From Acidobacteriota bacterium (GTDB lineage Bacteria > Acidobacteriota > Terriglobia > UBA7540): a DNA stretch of 7,794 nucleotides. The translations under genes were made by a program, and so were the position numbers. Numbering within the stretch: position 1 is the first letter of the stretch; each line of letters begins with the position of its first letter. Positions 1 through 6,059 of this stretch are shown here, in pieces. The stretch lies in contig PLWR01000732.1 in the NCBI GenBank assembly GCA_003165615.1, positions 1-7,794 of the forward strand. The letters are read 5' to 3'. Under the pieces are notes generated by a model that saw only the letters and a program-made list of their open reading frames with translations, searched no databases and had not been told where the DNA came from.

Positions 1-22
1 CCGGAGTGAAATACATACCCCC

Positions 23-1579
23 CTACGGGTAATTGTCAGGAACAATGCGCCCATTGGCGGTGGCGATGATCCCGCCCGGGGGATTGAACGAATGGGGAAG
101 GTCTTCGAACGGGATGAAACCCGTCCAGTCATAGTCATCCGTGCTGCCGGCCGCAGGGACCGAGCCATTGCCGTGTTTGCGGATGGGGACAAGTCCGGCG
201 GCATAGAAACCGATGTTGCCTTCGGCATCGGCATAGACGAAATTCTGCATTGGAATCTTGAAGTCGCGGAGGGCGGCGGTGAACTCCCGCCAGTTGCCCG
301 CTTGATCGATGCGCAGGAAGGGAAGGCGGAGCGCGTGCGGGGTGAGCAAGGTCCATTGCAAGGCAAGGTCCCGTTTGCCGTCGTGCGATATGACCGGTCC
401 GTGCCGCGTGACCACAACGGTGAAGTGGTAATCGCGCTGGCCGTGGACTTGGATGCTCTCCTCGCGCAGGTCCGCATCCACCCATTGGCCGTTGTGCAAA
501 TACTTCCTCGGGTTGCGGGAATTGAAGCTCTCGGCGTACAGATCCTGGACATCGGGCGCTGTGTTGGTAGCGCCCCAGGCGATATGTTCATTGTGGCCGA
601 TGATGACGAGCGGCAGCCCGGGAAGACTGACACCGGTTACGTCGAGCCCGGGCGCTTTGAGATGAACCATGTACCAGACGCTGGGGACGCTGTGGGGAAG
701 ATGGGGATCATTCGCCAGGAGCGGCTTGCCGGATTTCGTGTGCGATCCACTCACAACCCAGTTATTGCTCCCGGCCCCGGACACGGAGGACGAAACTGGA
801 AAATCGAAAATCGAAAACCGTGTGGAGCTTTCCTGCGGCGCGCGGGCAACGCGGCCAGTTTCGAGTTTCGAGTTTCGAGTTTCGAGATTCGGGGTGCGCT
901 CGTGAGGCGGAACCTCGGCGACCGGTACATCGAGCGCAGAGTGGTCAGGAAACGCATCAGCGAAGAGGTCTTCCCCCAACTTGGCGGCGATATGCTCGCG
1001 CTCCAGATCCACTCCCCAGCTTTGGCTCAGCGCCGAAAGGTTTAAGCCTACGGCCACCGAATCGGCCTCGCGCCATGGCCGGGGTTCGTACCGCAATGCG
1101 AGGAATTCCAAAGGCAGGCGGTCGCGGTGACTCTCAATGAAGGCATTGACGCCGCGCGTATACGAAGCAAGAAGACGATGCTCGTCGGGGGAGATATCCG
1201 CAAGGGCTGATGCCGCCACCTGTGGAAAGCCCAGCGTGCGGCTTTCAATGTCCATGCGCAGAGTGCGATCACCAAAGATTTCTGAAAGCTCCCCCTCAGC
1301 ATTCCGCCGGCTCAAGTCCATTTGCCACAGGCGGTCCTGCGCGGTGACGTAGCCTTGGGCGAAGAGAGCATCCGCAATCGACTGGGCGCGGATGTGGGGA
1401 ACTCCGCGCGCGTCGCGTAGCACTTCCACTTGCGCCGCGAGCCCCGGCACGGGAATCGACCCATCCAGGACGGGCAGGCTCGATCGTATCCGCCGATGGA
1501 GCCATGTTCCCGCGCCCATCAAAGTGAGCAGCAAAACGATAAAGACTGACAGGACCAAACGCTTGAGGAATTGCTTCAT
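23..1579 (-). CDS. Penicillin acylase family protein (Ntn-hydrolase), C-terminally truncated, possibly a pseudogene
   Basis: This family hydrolyses amide bonds (beta-lactam side chains, acyl-homoserine lactones or other N-acyl compounds) in the periplasm; the substrate here cannot be told. From the chosen ATG at 1577-1579 the protein has 518 residues. Residues 6-27 form a signal peptide or anchor. The alpha-subunit motif is at 51-65 (VEVLRDARGVPHIRA). The beta subunit starts at Ser271 in GSNNW, the autocatalytic N-terminal nucleophile, followed by LLANDPHL (287-294). Asn509 in TANGR probably matches the oxyanion-hole Asn of the family. The spacer (about 221-270) contains translated heptamer repeats. 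The frame ends at TAG (23-25) just after PDNYP, leaving a beta part of 248 residues where about 500 is usual, so the second half is missing. The frame is open further upstream to 1879, but that extension is arginine- and proline-rich and precedes a clear signal sequence, so I reject it. No strong ribosome-binding site precedes 1579. Family assignment is secure; functionality is doubtful. Confidence 0.9.
   Translation of the reverse strand: MKQFLKRLVLSVFIVLLLTLMGAGTWLHRRIRSSLPVLDGSIPVPGLAAQVEVLRDARGVPHIRAQSIADALFAQGYVTAQDRLWQMDLSRRNAEGELSEIFGDRTLRMDIESRTLGFPQVAASALADISPDEHRLLASYTRGVNAFIESHRDRLPLEFLALRYEPRPWREADSVAVGLNLSALSQSWGVDLEREHIAAKLGEDLFADAFPDHSALDVPVAEVPPHERTPNLETRNSKLETGRVARAPQESSTRFSIFDFPVSSSVSGAGSNNWVVSGSHTKSGKPLLANDPHLPHSVPSVWYMVHLKAPGLDVTGVSLPGLPLVIIGHNEHIAWGATNTAPDVQDLYAESFNSRNPRKYLHNGQWVDADLREESIQVHGQRDYHFTVVVTRHGPVISHDGKRDLALQWTLLTPHALRLPFLRIDQAGNWREFTAALRDFKIPMQNFVYADAEGNIGFYAAGLVPIRKHGNGSVPAAGSTDDYDWTGFIPFEDLPHSFNPPGGIIATANGRIVPDNYP
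792..819. repeat. Heptanucleotide tract, GAAAATC type
   Basis: Four head-to-tail heptamers in phase: GAAACTG (792-798), GAAAATC (799-805), GAAAATC (806-812) and GAAAACC (813-819). The tract lies inside the acylase gene and is translated on the minus strand as the FSIFDFP-like part of the spacer peptide. A period of seven does not match codons, so the protein has a seven-residue rather than a two-residue periodicity. It is inversely oriented to the tract at 857-891: CGAAACTGG at 791-799 matches CCAGTTTCG at 855-863. Confidence 0.8.
857..891. repeat. Heptanucleotide tandem tract, AGTTTCG type
   Basis: Four perfect copies of AGTTTCG (857-863, 864-870, 871-877, 878-884) followed by one variant, AGATTCG (885-891). 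On the coding strand of the acylase it is translated as NLETRNSKLETGR. It is the inverted partner of the tract at 792-819. Similar heptamer tandems are known in cyanobacteria as short tandemly repeated repetitive (STRR) sequences; that these belong to an equivalent class is inference. Confidence 0.9.
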
Positions 1580-1837
1580 GTCTTTTGGGTTTGCAAGGCC
1601 ATCCGGCGGAAGATCCCTCTCCGCAGTACAAGTGCCGTCCCCCTCTGAATCTCTCCCCGGCGTTCCAGGGCGCCATCGCGGAGCGCCTTCTCTGTTGATG
1701 CCCCTACCAGAGCCATTCCACCCAAAACCTGGGCGCGCGGTGGCCGCCACGTAGTTTAGCAGCCCCGGGGCCGTTGGGCGGCGAGATATTTGCCAGGTGC
1801 CGGGAGGTGACGGGCGCCACGTCATGCAAGAGGCTGG

Positions 1838-1866
1838 ATCGTACCAAAGATCACAGAATTCGACAA
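1838..1866 (-). promoter_or_regulatory. Possible sigma70-type promoter for the acylase gene
   Basis: Read on the minus strand: TTGTCG (1866-1861), 17 bases, then TACGAT (1843-1838). Each hexamer matches the consensus at 4 of 6 positions with ideal spacing. The -35 box overlaps the palindrome at 1859-1874. The long distance to the start codon at 1579 lowers confidence. Confidence 0.3.
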
Positions 1867-1874
1867 AAGTCGAA
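1859..1874. promoter_or_regulatory. Palindrome, possible operator
   Basis: TTCGACAAAAGTCGAA has perfect 6-base arms (TTCGAC/GTCGAA) around AAAA. It lies in the divergent region over the -35 box of the candidate acylase promoter, a typical position for a repressor site. No U-rich tail follows on either strand, so a terminator is unlikely. The binding protein is unknown. Confidence 0.35.
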
Positions 1875-1953
1875 GGCAAGCGAATTTGACTTCCCGGAAC
1901 AAATTACTCGAACGCCATTAATGCCGATGTACCGTGCCATGCATAAACGTAAC

Positions 1954-1982
1954 TTGCCCTTTCGAGATTCCAAAGTTATAGT
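1954..1982 (+). promoter_or_regulatory. Probable sigma70-type promoter for the cyclase gene
   Basis: TTGCCC (1954-1959), a 17-base spacer, then TATAGT (1977-1982), which matches TATAAT at 5 of 6 positions. Transcription would begin near 1989, giving a leader of about 45 bases to the ATG at 2034. Position, spacing and strand all fit the downstream gene. Confidence 0.5.
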
Positions 1983-2033
1983 ACGCACCATGAGCTTTGT
2001 CGTCCAATTCTACTGTGGTTAGATAAGGGGACC

Positions 2034-3986
2034 ATGGCAAACCCTGACTTTCGCGCGCCATTGGTTGACGAGAGTGCTGTACCGTTTGGCTTAAGAGGAG
2101 CTTGGCCGCTCCAATTTCGCAATTTCATCGTCCACCATTTGGAAGGGCTGTTCATCCTGCTGGTAGTGGCCATCGTGGGAGCGGTTTTCTACCTTTTCCC
2201 TTACAAAATCGCGTTCCTCAACTTTTTCTATCTCCCGGTCTTGTCGGCTGCCTACTTTCTGGGCAAACGCAAAGCCGTGATGGGCGCCGTCCTCTGCTTC
2301 TTGTCGGGCATCCTGTTTGCTTATTACCGGCCGGGTGAATTCGCCGTGCAGGGAACGCGGATCAACGCCCTGCTGGTGCTCGCGACATGGGGCGGGTTTT
2401 TGATTCTGGCCAGCGCTGCCATTGGATCGTTGCAAGAGAGGCTTGCCCGGGGGTTCGAGGAGACGCGTCAGCTCTACGATGAGCTGAAGCGCAGCCGCGT
2501 GACCGAAGAGATGAAAGAGAAAGTGGAGAAAGCCCTGTACGCCACAATGGATCCGGTCGTCGCGAAGTTAGCCACGGAGGGAAAGCTGCGGTTCGAAAAG
2601 CGTGAAATCAGCATCATGTTCACGGATCTCACTAACTTTACGACCTATTCAGACAAGAACCGGGCGGACGTGGTGCTGGAGGAACTCAACCGCTATTTTG
2701 GGCAAATTGAGCCCATCGTGGATCTCTTCCGCGGTCACATTGACAAATATATGGGCGACGGCATCATGGTGGAATTCGGCGCACCGGTGGACTATGACCG
2801 TCATGCCCTTCTGGCCGTTTTAGCCGGACTGCGCATGCAGATCAACGTCAAGAAACTGAACCTGCCCTGGCGTATGCGCGTGGGAATCGCCACCGGTAGT
2901 ACGGTGGTGGGCATGATGGGAGTACGGCGGCAAGCCTACAGTGCGGTGGGCGACCGCGTAAACGTGGCGAAACGCCTCGAGGAGATTTGCGAACCGACCA
3001 AGGTTTACATCGACGAACCCACGTTCCGCGCCGTTGAGCCGTTTGTCAACGCCACCAAGCTCCGCAACCTGGGGTACGGCCGGCAATCGGACCACGAGTT
3101 GCTTGAGCGCATGACTGCCCTGGAAGAAAGACTTTCGCAGGAAAGTGAAAGTGCCGAACTTCTTTATGAACTGGGCAAAGCCAGTTTTGAACTCCACGAT
3201 GCCACAACGGCTATTCGCTACTTTGAGCGGGCCCTCGCTTTGGACCCCCAATCCACGCAGATCAAGCTGGCCTATGCGGATGCCAATTTCAAGCGTGATG
3301 AGTTTGAAAAGATTCAACTCAAGGGGAAATTGCAGAAGATTACGGTCTACGAAGTAACGGGCGTCAAGGACCGCTGGAGGGAACCGGCGGTGATTCCTCC
3401 TGCAATATCGGCAGCTTACGCGGAGGCAGAGTCGCACATTGAAATACCGGAGGAAGTGGTGTTGGCGGTGGAAGCTCTGGATGGGTCGATCGGCCATTGC
3501 CGCGTTGTGGCGCTTCTTTCTTACGCCCTTGCCGACCGGCTGAAGTTGAACGAGGAGATGAAGAAGACCATTATGCTGGCGGGCTACCTCCAGGATCTTG
3601 GGAAGGAAGCGGTGCCGCACCACGTTCTGAACCGTGCTGGCAGCTTGACGGATCAAGAGTCAAAGTTGGTGGAAAAATACGTGCAGGAAAGTGTTGCTGC
3701 CTGCCGCCGCATGGGCTACGTGGATCCCCATCTCCTGGAAATCGTGCTGCATCATCACGAAACGTGGGATGGCTCAGGGTATCCCGACGGCCTGCGGGGC
3801 GATGCGATTCCCCTGGGGGCGCGCATCACGGCAGTGGCAGAGGCCTACAGTGCGCTCACCTCGTGGCGGCCCTATCATGAGGCGTGGGACACTCGTGTGG
3901 CGCTTAGTGAGATTCGCAAAGGCATGGAAAAGGGTCGATACGATCCAAATGTCGCCACGACCCTCATCGAGATGCTTCGACCATAA
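2034..3986 (+). CDS. Membrane class III adenylate/guanylate cyclase with TPR segment and degenerate HD-GYP domain
   Basis: A predicted inner-membrane signalling protein of 650 residues. Hydrophobic segments lie near 37-56, 58-76, 80-98 and 111-130, followed by a charged helical linker (about 132-185). The cyclase domain (about 186-345) has both metal aspartates (D198 in FTDLTNFT; D242 in KYMGDG), the purine-specifying Lys238, and the transition-state pair N310/R314 in VNVAKR. Ser303 sits where Thr or Asp usually lies. A TPR-like segment (about 371-423, FERALALDP) precedes LKGKLQKITVYEVTG (429-443), which resembles the last strand of a cyclase domain, so the TPR looks inserted. Residues about 475-640 are HD-GYP-like: H488, HHE (574-576) and DGSGYP (579-584) remain, but the HD doublet is QD (520-521), the next metal His is Tyr549 and the late Asp is Glu603. 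Cyclic-nucleotide synthesis is likely; phosphodiesterase activity is doubtful. AAGGGG ends four bases before the ATG and supports the start. Confidence 0.93.
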   Translation: MANPDFRAPLVDESAVPFGLRGAWPLQFRNFIVHHLEGLFILLVVAIVGAVFYLFPYKIAFLNFFYLPVLSAAYFLGKRKAVMGAVLCFLSGILFAYYRPGEFAVQGTRINALLVLATWGGFLILASAAIGSLQERLARGFEETRQLYDELKRSRVTEEMKEKVEKALYATMDPVVAKLATEGKLRFEKREISIMFTDLTNFTTYSDKNRADVVLEELNRYFGQIEPIVDLFRGHIDKYMGDGIMVEFGAPVDYDRHALLAVLAGLRMQINVKKLNLPWRMRVGIATGSTVVGMMGVRRQAYSAVGDRVNVAKRLEEICEPTKVYIDEPTFRAVEPFVNATKLRNLGYGRQSDHELLERMTALEERLSQESESAELLYELGKASFELHDATTAIRYFERALALDPQSTQIKLAYADANFKRDEFEKIQLKGKLQKITVYEVTGVKDRWREPAVIPPAISAAYAEAESHIEIPEEVVLAVEALDGSIGHCRVVALLSYALADRLKLNEEMKKTIMLAGYLQDLGKEAVPHHVLNRAGSLTDQESKLVEKYVQESVAACRRMGYVDPHLLEIVLHHHETWDGSGYPDGLRGDAIPLGARITAVAEAYSALTSWRPYHEAWDTRVALSEIRKGMEKGRYDPNVATTLIEMLRP

Positions 3987-4056
3987 TTCGCTTCCTCCTG
4001 AATGCCCATAAATCTCCTGGTTTGGTGGGCAGGGAGCGTAGTTCGGGACATTCTTG

Positions 4057-4086
4057 TTGGCGTGTAGACTGATTCCCCGTCATAAT
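4057..4086 (+). promoter_or_regulatory. Possible sigma70-type promoter for htrA
   Basis: TTGGCG (4057-4062), an 18-base spacer, then CATAAT (4081-4086); the -10 box matches at 5 of 6 positions. Transcription would start near 4093, giving a leader of about 330 bases. I found no sigmaE-type, sigma32-type or CIRCE sequence, although htrA homologues are often stress-induced. Confidence 0.35.
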
Positions 4087-4410
4087 AAAGAGCAAACCTT
4101 TATTCCCTGCTCCCGCATCAATAAGAGTAGGGGTTTCATATAAGGGTTACGGTGGGATACTTGGAAACGGCTAGGGAGAGATATTGCATAAGAGAATGGG
4201 CCGACCACCTGCCTTGATAACCTAAGGGAATGAATTCCGTCTAAGAATTTAGGGCCATGGTTTTGAGATGCCTTGTAATCATTGCCGGGTGCATTGACGG
4301 GGCGATGGTGGCTCTCGTGACGCGCCGAGGGGGGTTTCTCTCGCACGAATGGAACGACCAGTGCTCCACGAATCCGGGCTAACGGGCATGGAGATTCAAC
4401 CGGTCGCCTG

Positions 4411-4417
4411 AAGGAGG
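4411..4417 (+). promoter_or_regulatory. Strong ribosome-binding site of htrA
   Basis: AAGGAGG lies eight bases before the ATG at 4426, a full anti-16S match at standard spacing. It fixes the htrA start and suggests efficient translation, unlike the acylase and hydrolase genes, which lack a clear site. Confidence 0.85.
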
Positions 4418-4425
4418 AAGATTTT

Positions 4426-5958
4426 ATGCGAATTGACAAGCGATTCTTGCGCGAAAACCTGGGGGGGTTGAGCCTGACTTTGATTGGGCTCCTGACCCTG
4501 GGATTGTCCTTGATGCTTTACCAGGGAAATCACCTGTTCCCGGGTTTTGCCCTGGCGCAGGGAAAGGGATTGGATGGGCCGGATATCGATGTCCTGGAAC
4601 GGCAGAACCAAGCGTATGAACGAATCGCCAAAACTGTTACGCCCGCCATTGTGGCGATTCAGTCCACCCAGGTTATTAAAGTGCAGCAATCACCTTTCAT
4701 GAACGATCCGTTTTTCGGGCGGCTTTTTGGGAACATGTTTCCCCAAGTTCCCCGCGAGCAGCGCGAACACGCGCTAGGGAGCGGCGTGATTTTGTCGCCC
4801 GAAGGGTACATTGTGACCAACAACCACGTGGTCGCCAAAGCGACGGAAATCTCGGTGACGCTCTCCGACAAACGGACGTTTAAGGGCAAAGTTGTGGGCG
4901 CAGATCCCCAAACCGATGTGGCCGTCATCAAGATCGACGGTAGCAACCTGCCCACGGCGCCCTTCGGCGATTCCGACCAGCTCAAGGTAGGAGACACGGT
5001 CATGGCATTTGGGAACCCTTTTGGGCAGTACTTCACCGTAACGCGCGGCAGCGTGAGCGCCTTGGGCCGCTCCGGTAACCGCATTGAGGGGCAGAATGGA
5101 ATCGAAGATTTCATCCAGACCGATGCTGCGATCAACCCGGGGAACTCCGGCGGCGCTCTCGTGAATATCCACGGCCAAGTGGTGGGAATCAACACCGCAA
5201 TCTTGAGCGGGAACTCTGGCCCAGGCGGCGAGGGCGGTTCCGTCGGCATCGGATTTGCCATTCCTTCCAACATGGCGAAGCACGTGATGGAGGACCTGGT
5301 CAAGACCGGAAAGGTGAGCCGCGGATACCTTGGGGTTTCGATCCGGGACCTCGATGATGGTTTGGCCAAGCAGTTCAAGGTGCCGGATACTGCCGGCGCC
5401 CTCGCCGAAGACGTGACCCCGGGCGGGCCCGCCGACAAAGCCGGGCTCAAGGCCGGTGACATCATTCGCAAATTGAACGGCCAGGCCATACCGGATGCCG
5501 GCCAACTTACTATCCAGGTGACGAACCTGAGCCCCGGCGGCATAGCCACGTTGGACATCTTGCGCGATGGCCAACCTCTGACTATCAAGGTGACGCTCGG
5601 CGAGCGGCCTTCTGACCTCAGCGCTCGTGTCGGTGGTGGCGGAGGCGTTCAGCAGGGGACTCTGCGCGGCATCGCCGTGGAGAACCTCACCCCCTCGATC
5701 CGCGATCAGTTGGGTCTGCCCGCAAATGCGATGGGCGTAGTGATTGCCCAAGTTGATCCCAATAGCCCCGCCGCGCAATTCGGCATTCAGGAAGGCGATG
5801 TAATCGAAAGCATCAATCGTCAACCGGTGCGCAACGTCTCGGACTTCAACCGTCTGGCTGCGCAAGCGAAAGGCCAGATCCTGCTGCGGATCAACCGTCA
5901 GGGCAATGGCGTCTTTGTGGTCATTTCACCTGACGAAGGCGGCGGTGACGGTCAGTAA
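4426..5958 (+). CDS. degP: HtrA/DegP-type (Do family) serine protease with two PDZ domains
   Basis: An envelope protease/chaperone that degrades or holds misfolded exported proteins; 510 residues, normal for the family. Residues 13-31 form a membrane segment; FALA before Gln45 could be a signal peptidase site, so the protein is either anchored or released to the periplasm. The trypsin-like domain carries the complete triad: His134 (TNNHVV), Asp164 (TDVAVIKI) and Ser241 (NPGNSGGAL). PDZ1 spans about 299-393, starting with the carboxylate-binding loop YLGV; PDZ2 spans about 410-500. A glycine-rich linker (402-407) separates them. A Q-linker/LA-loop-like stretch with MNDPFFGRLFGNMFP (92-106) precedes the catalytic core, as is typical of DegP and DegQ. 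The gene has its own strong ribosome-binding site and a long leader. A heptamer repeat tract begins three bases after the stop codon. The paralogue (DegP, DegQ or MucD) cannot be decided from sequence alone. Confidence 0.96.
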   Translation: MRIDKRFLRENLGGLSLTLIGLLTLGLSLMLYQGNHLFPGFALAQGKGLDGPDIDVLERQNQAYERIAKTVTPAIVAIQSTQVIKVQQSPFMNDPFFGRLFGNMFPQVPREQREHALGSGVILSPEGYIVTNNHVVAKATEISVTLSDKRTFKGKVVGADPQTDVAVIKIDGSNLPTAPFGDSDQLKVGDTVMAFGNPFGQYFTVTRGSVSALGRSGNRIEGQNGIEDFIQTDAAINPGNSGGALVNIHGQVVGINTAILSGNSGPGGEGGSVGIGFAIPSNMAKHVMEDLVKTGKVSRGYLGVSIRDLDDGLAKQFKVPDTAGALAEDVTPGGPADKAGLKAGDIIRKLNGQAIPDAGQLTIQVTNLSPGGIATLDILRDGQPLTIKVTLGERPSDLSARVGGGGGVQQGTLRGIAVENLTPSIRDQLGLPANAMGVVIAQVDPNSPAAQFGIQEGDVIESINRQPVRNVSDFNRLAAQAKGQILLRINRQGNGVFVVISPDEGGGDGQ

Positions 5959-5961
5959 CCC

Positions 5962-6047
5962 GGGAGCTGGGGGCTGGGATTTGGGTGCTGGGGACGCTGG
6001 TCTGGGGGCTTGGTTCTTCCCCAGCCCCAAGTCCCCAGCACCCCGCC
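5962..6047. repeat. Inverted GC-rich heptamer tract between htrA and the hydrolase gene
   Basis: The left part is a run of heptamer-like units: GGGAGCT, GGGGGCT, GGGATTT, GGGTGCT (5962-5989), then an irregular GGGGACGCT, GGTCT and GGGGGCT to 6010. The right part is the opposite orientation (6016-6047). GGGTGCTGGGGAC (5983-5995) and GTCCCCAGCACCC (6031-6043) form a perfect 13-base-pair stem, with a second, inner stem CTGGGG/CCCCAG (6002-6007, 6019-6024). There is no U-tract, so it is not a standard terminator, but it could slow transcription or protect the htrA mRNA 3' end. It occupies the space where the hydrolase ribosome-binding site would be expected. Confidence 0.85.
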
Positions 6048-6059
6048 CCTTGCTTAGAC

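Larger units (their letters stand above)
1580..2033. other. Divergent intergenic region, no gene supported
   Basis: This region separates the leftward acylase gene from the rightward cyclase gene. It contains promoter-like sequences for each direction and one perfect palindrome (listed separately). If the minus-strand promoter is real, the acylase mRNA would have a leader of about 250 bases. A short plus-strand frame at 1774-2022 has no recognisable domain and no ribosome-binding site, so I do not call it. Confidence 0.6.
3987..4425. other. Gene-free leader region upstream of htrA
   Basis: There are 439 bases between the cyclase stop and the htrA start. The middle part (about 4080-4290) is visibly richer in A+T than the flanking genes. 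It holds one promoter-like sequence near its left end and a strong ribosome-binding site at its right end. An 8-codon frame ATG...TGA (4388-4411, MEIQPVA) ends on the first base of the htrA ribosome-binding site. I see no tRNA, no recognisable riboswitch and no convincing terminator for the cyclase gene. Confidence 0.6.

Noticed and set aside
792..891. Tandem repeats as a CRISPR array
   Set aside because: Units are seven bases long with no unique spacers between repeats, and no cas gene is present.
92..1045. Plus-strand open frame of 317 codons opposite the acylase gene
   Set aside because: It mirrors a well-recognised acylase frame, has no domain I recognise and no ribosome-binding site; it is a by-product of GC-rich codon use.
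1580..1879. Upstream extension of the acylase by 100 residues
   Set aside because: The extension is low-complexity and precedes a typical signal sequence at MKQFLKRLVL; it would also start upstream of the candidate promoter.
1774..2022. Plus-strand frame of 82 codons
   Set aside because: No homology recognised, no ribosome-binding site, and it overlaps the promoter-like sequences of both flanking genes.
2820..3656. Minus-strand frame of 278 codons inside the cyclase gene
   Set aside because: It is antisense to coding sequence with clear motifs; the product has no recognisable domain.
4003..4031. TGCCCA...TGGGCA inverted repeat as terminator of the cyclase gene
   Set aside because: Only a 6-bp stem with a 17-base loop and no T-tract; not enough for a terminator call.
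4080..4439. Minus-strand frame of 119 codons in the htrA leader
   Set aside because: No recognisable domain, no good ribosome-binding site, and it overlaps the htrA start and its strong ribosome-binding site.
4774..5865. Minus-strand frame of 363 codons (and another at 4659-5588) opposite htrA
   Set aside because: The plus strand encodes an unmistakable HtrA with a complete triad; the antisense products look like shadow translations.
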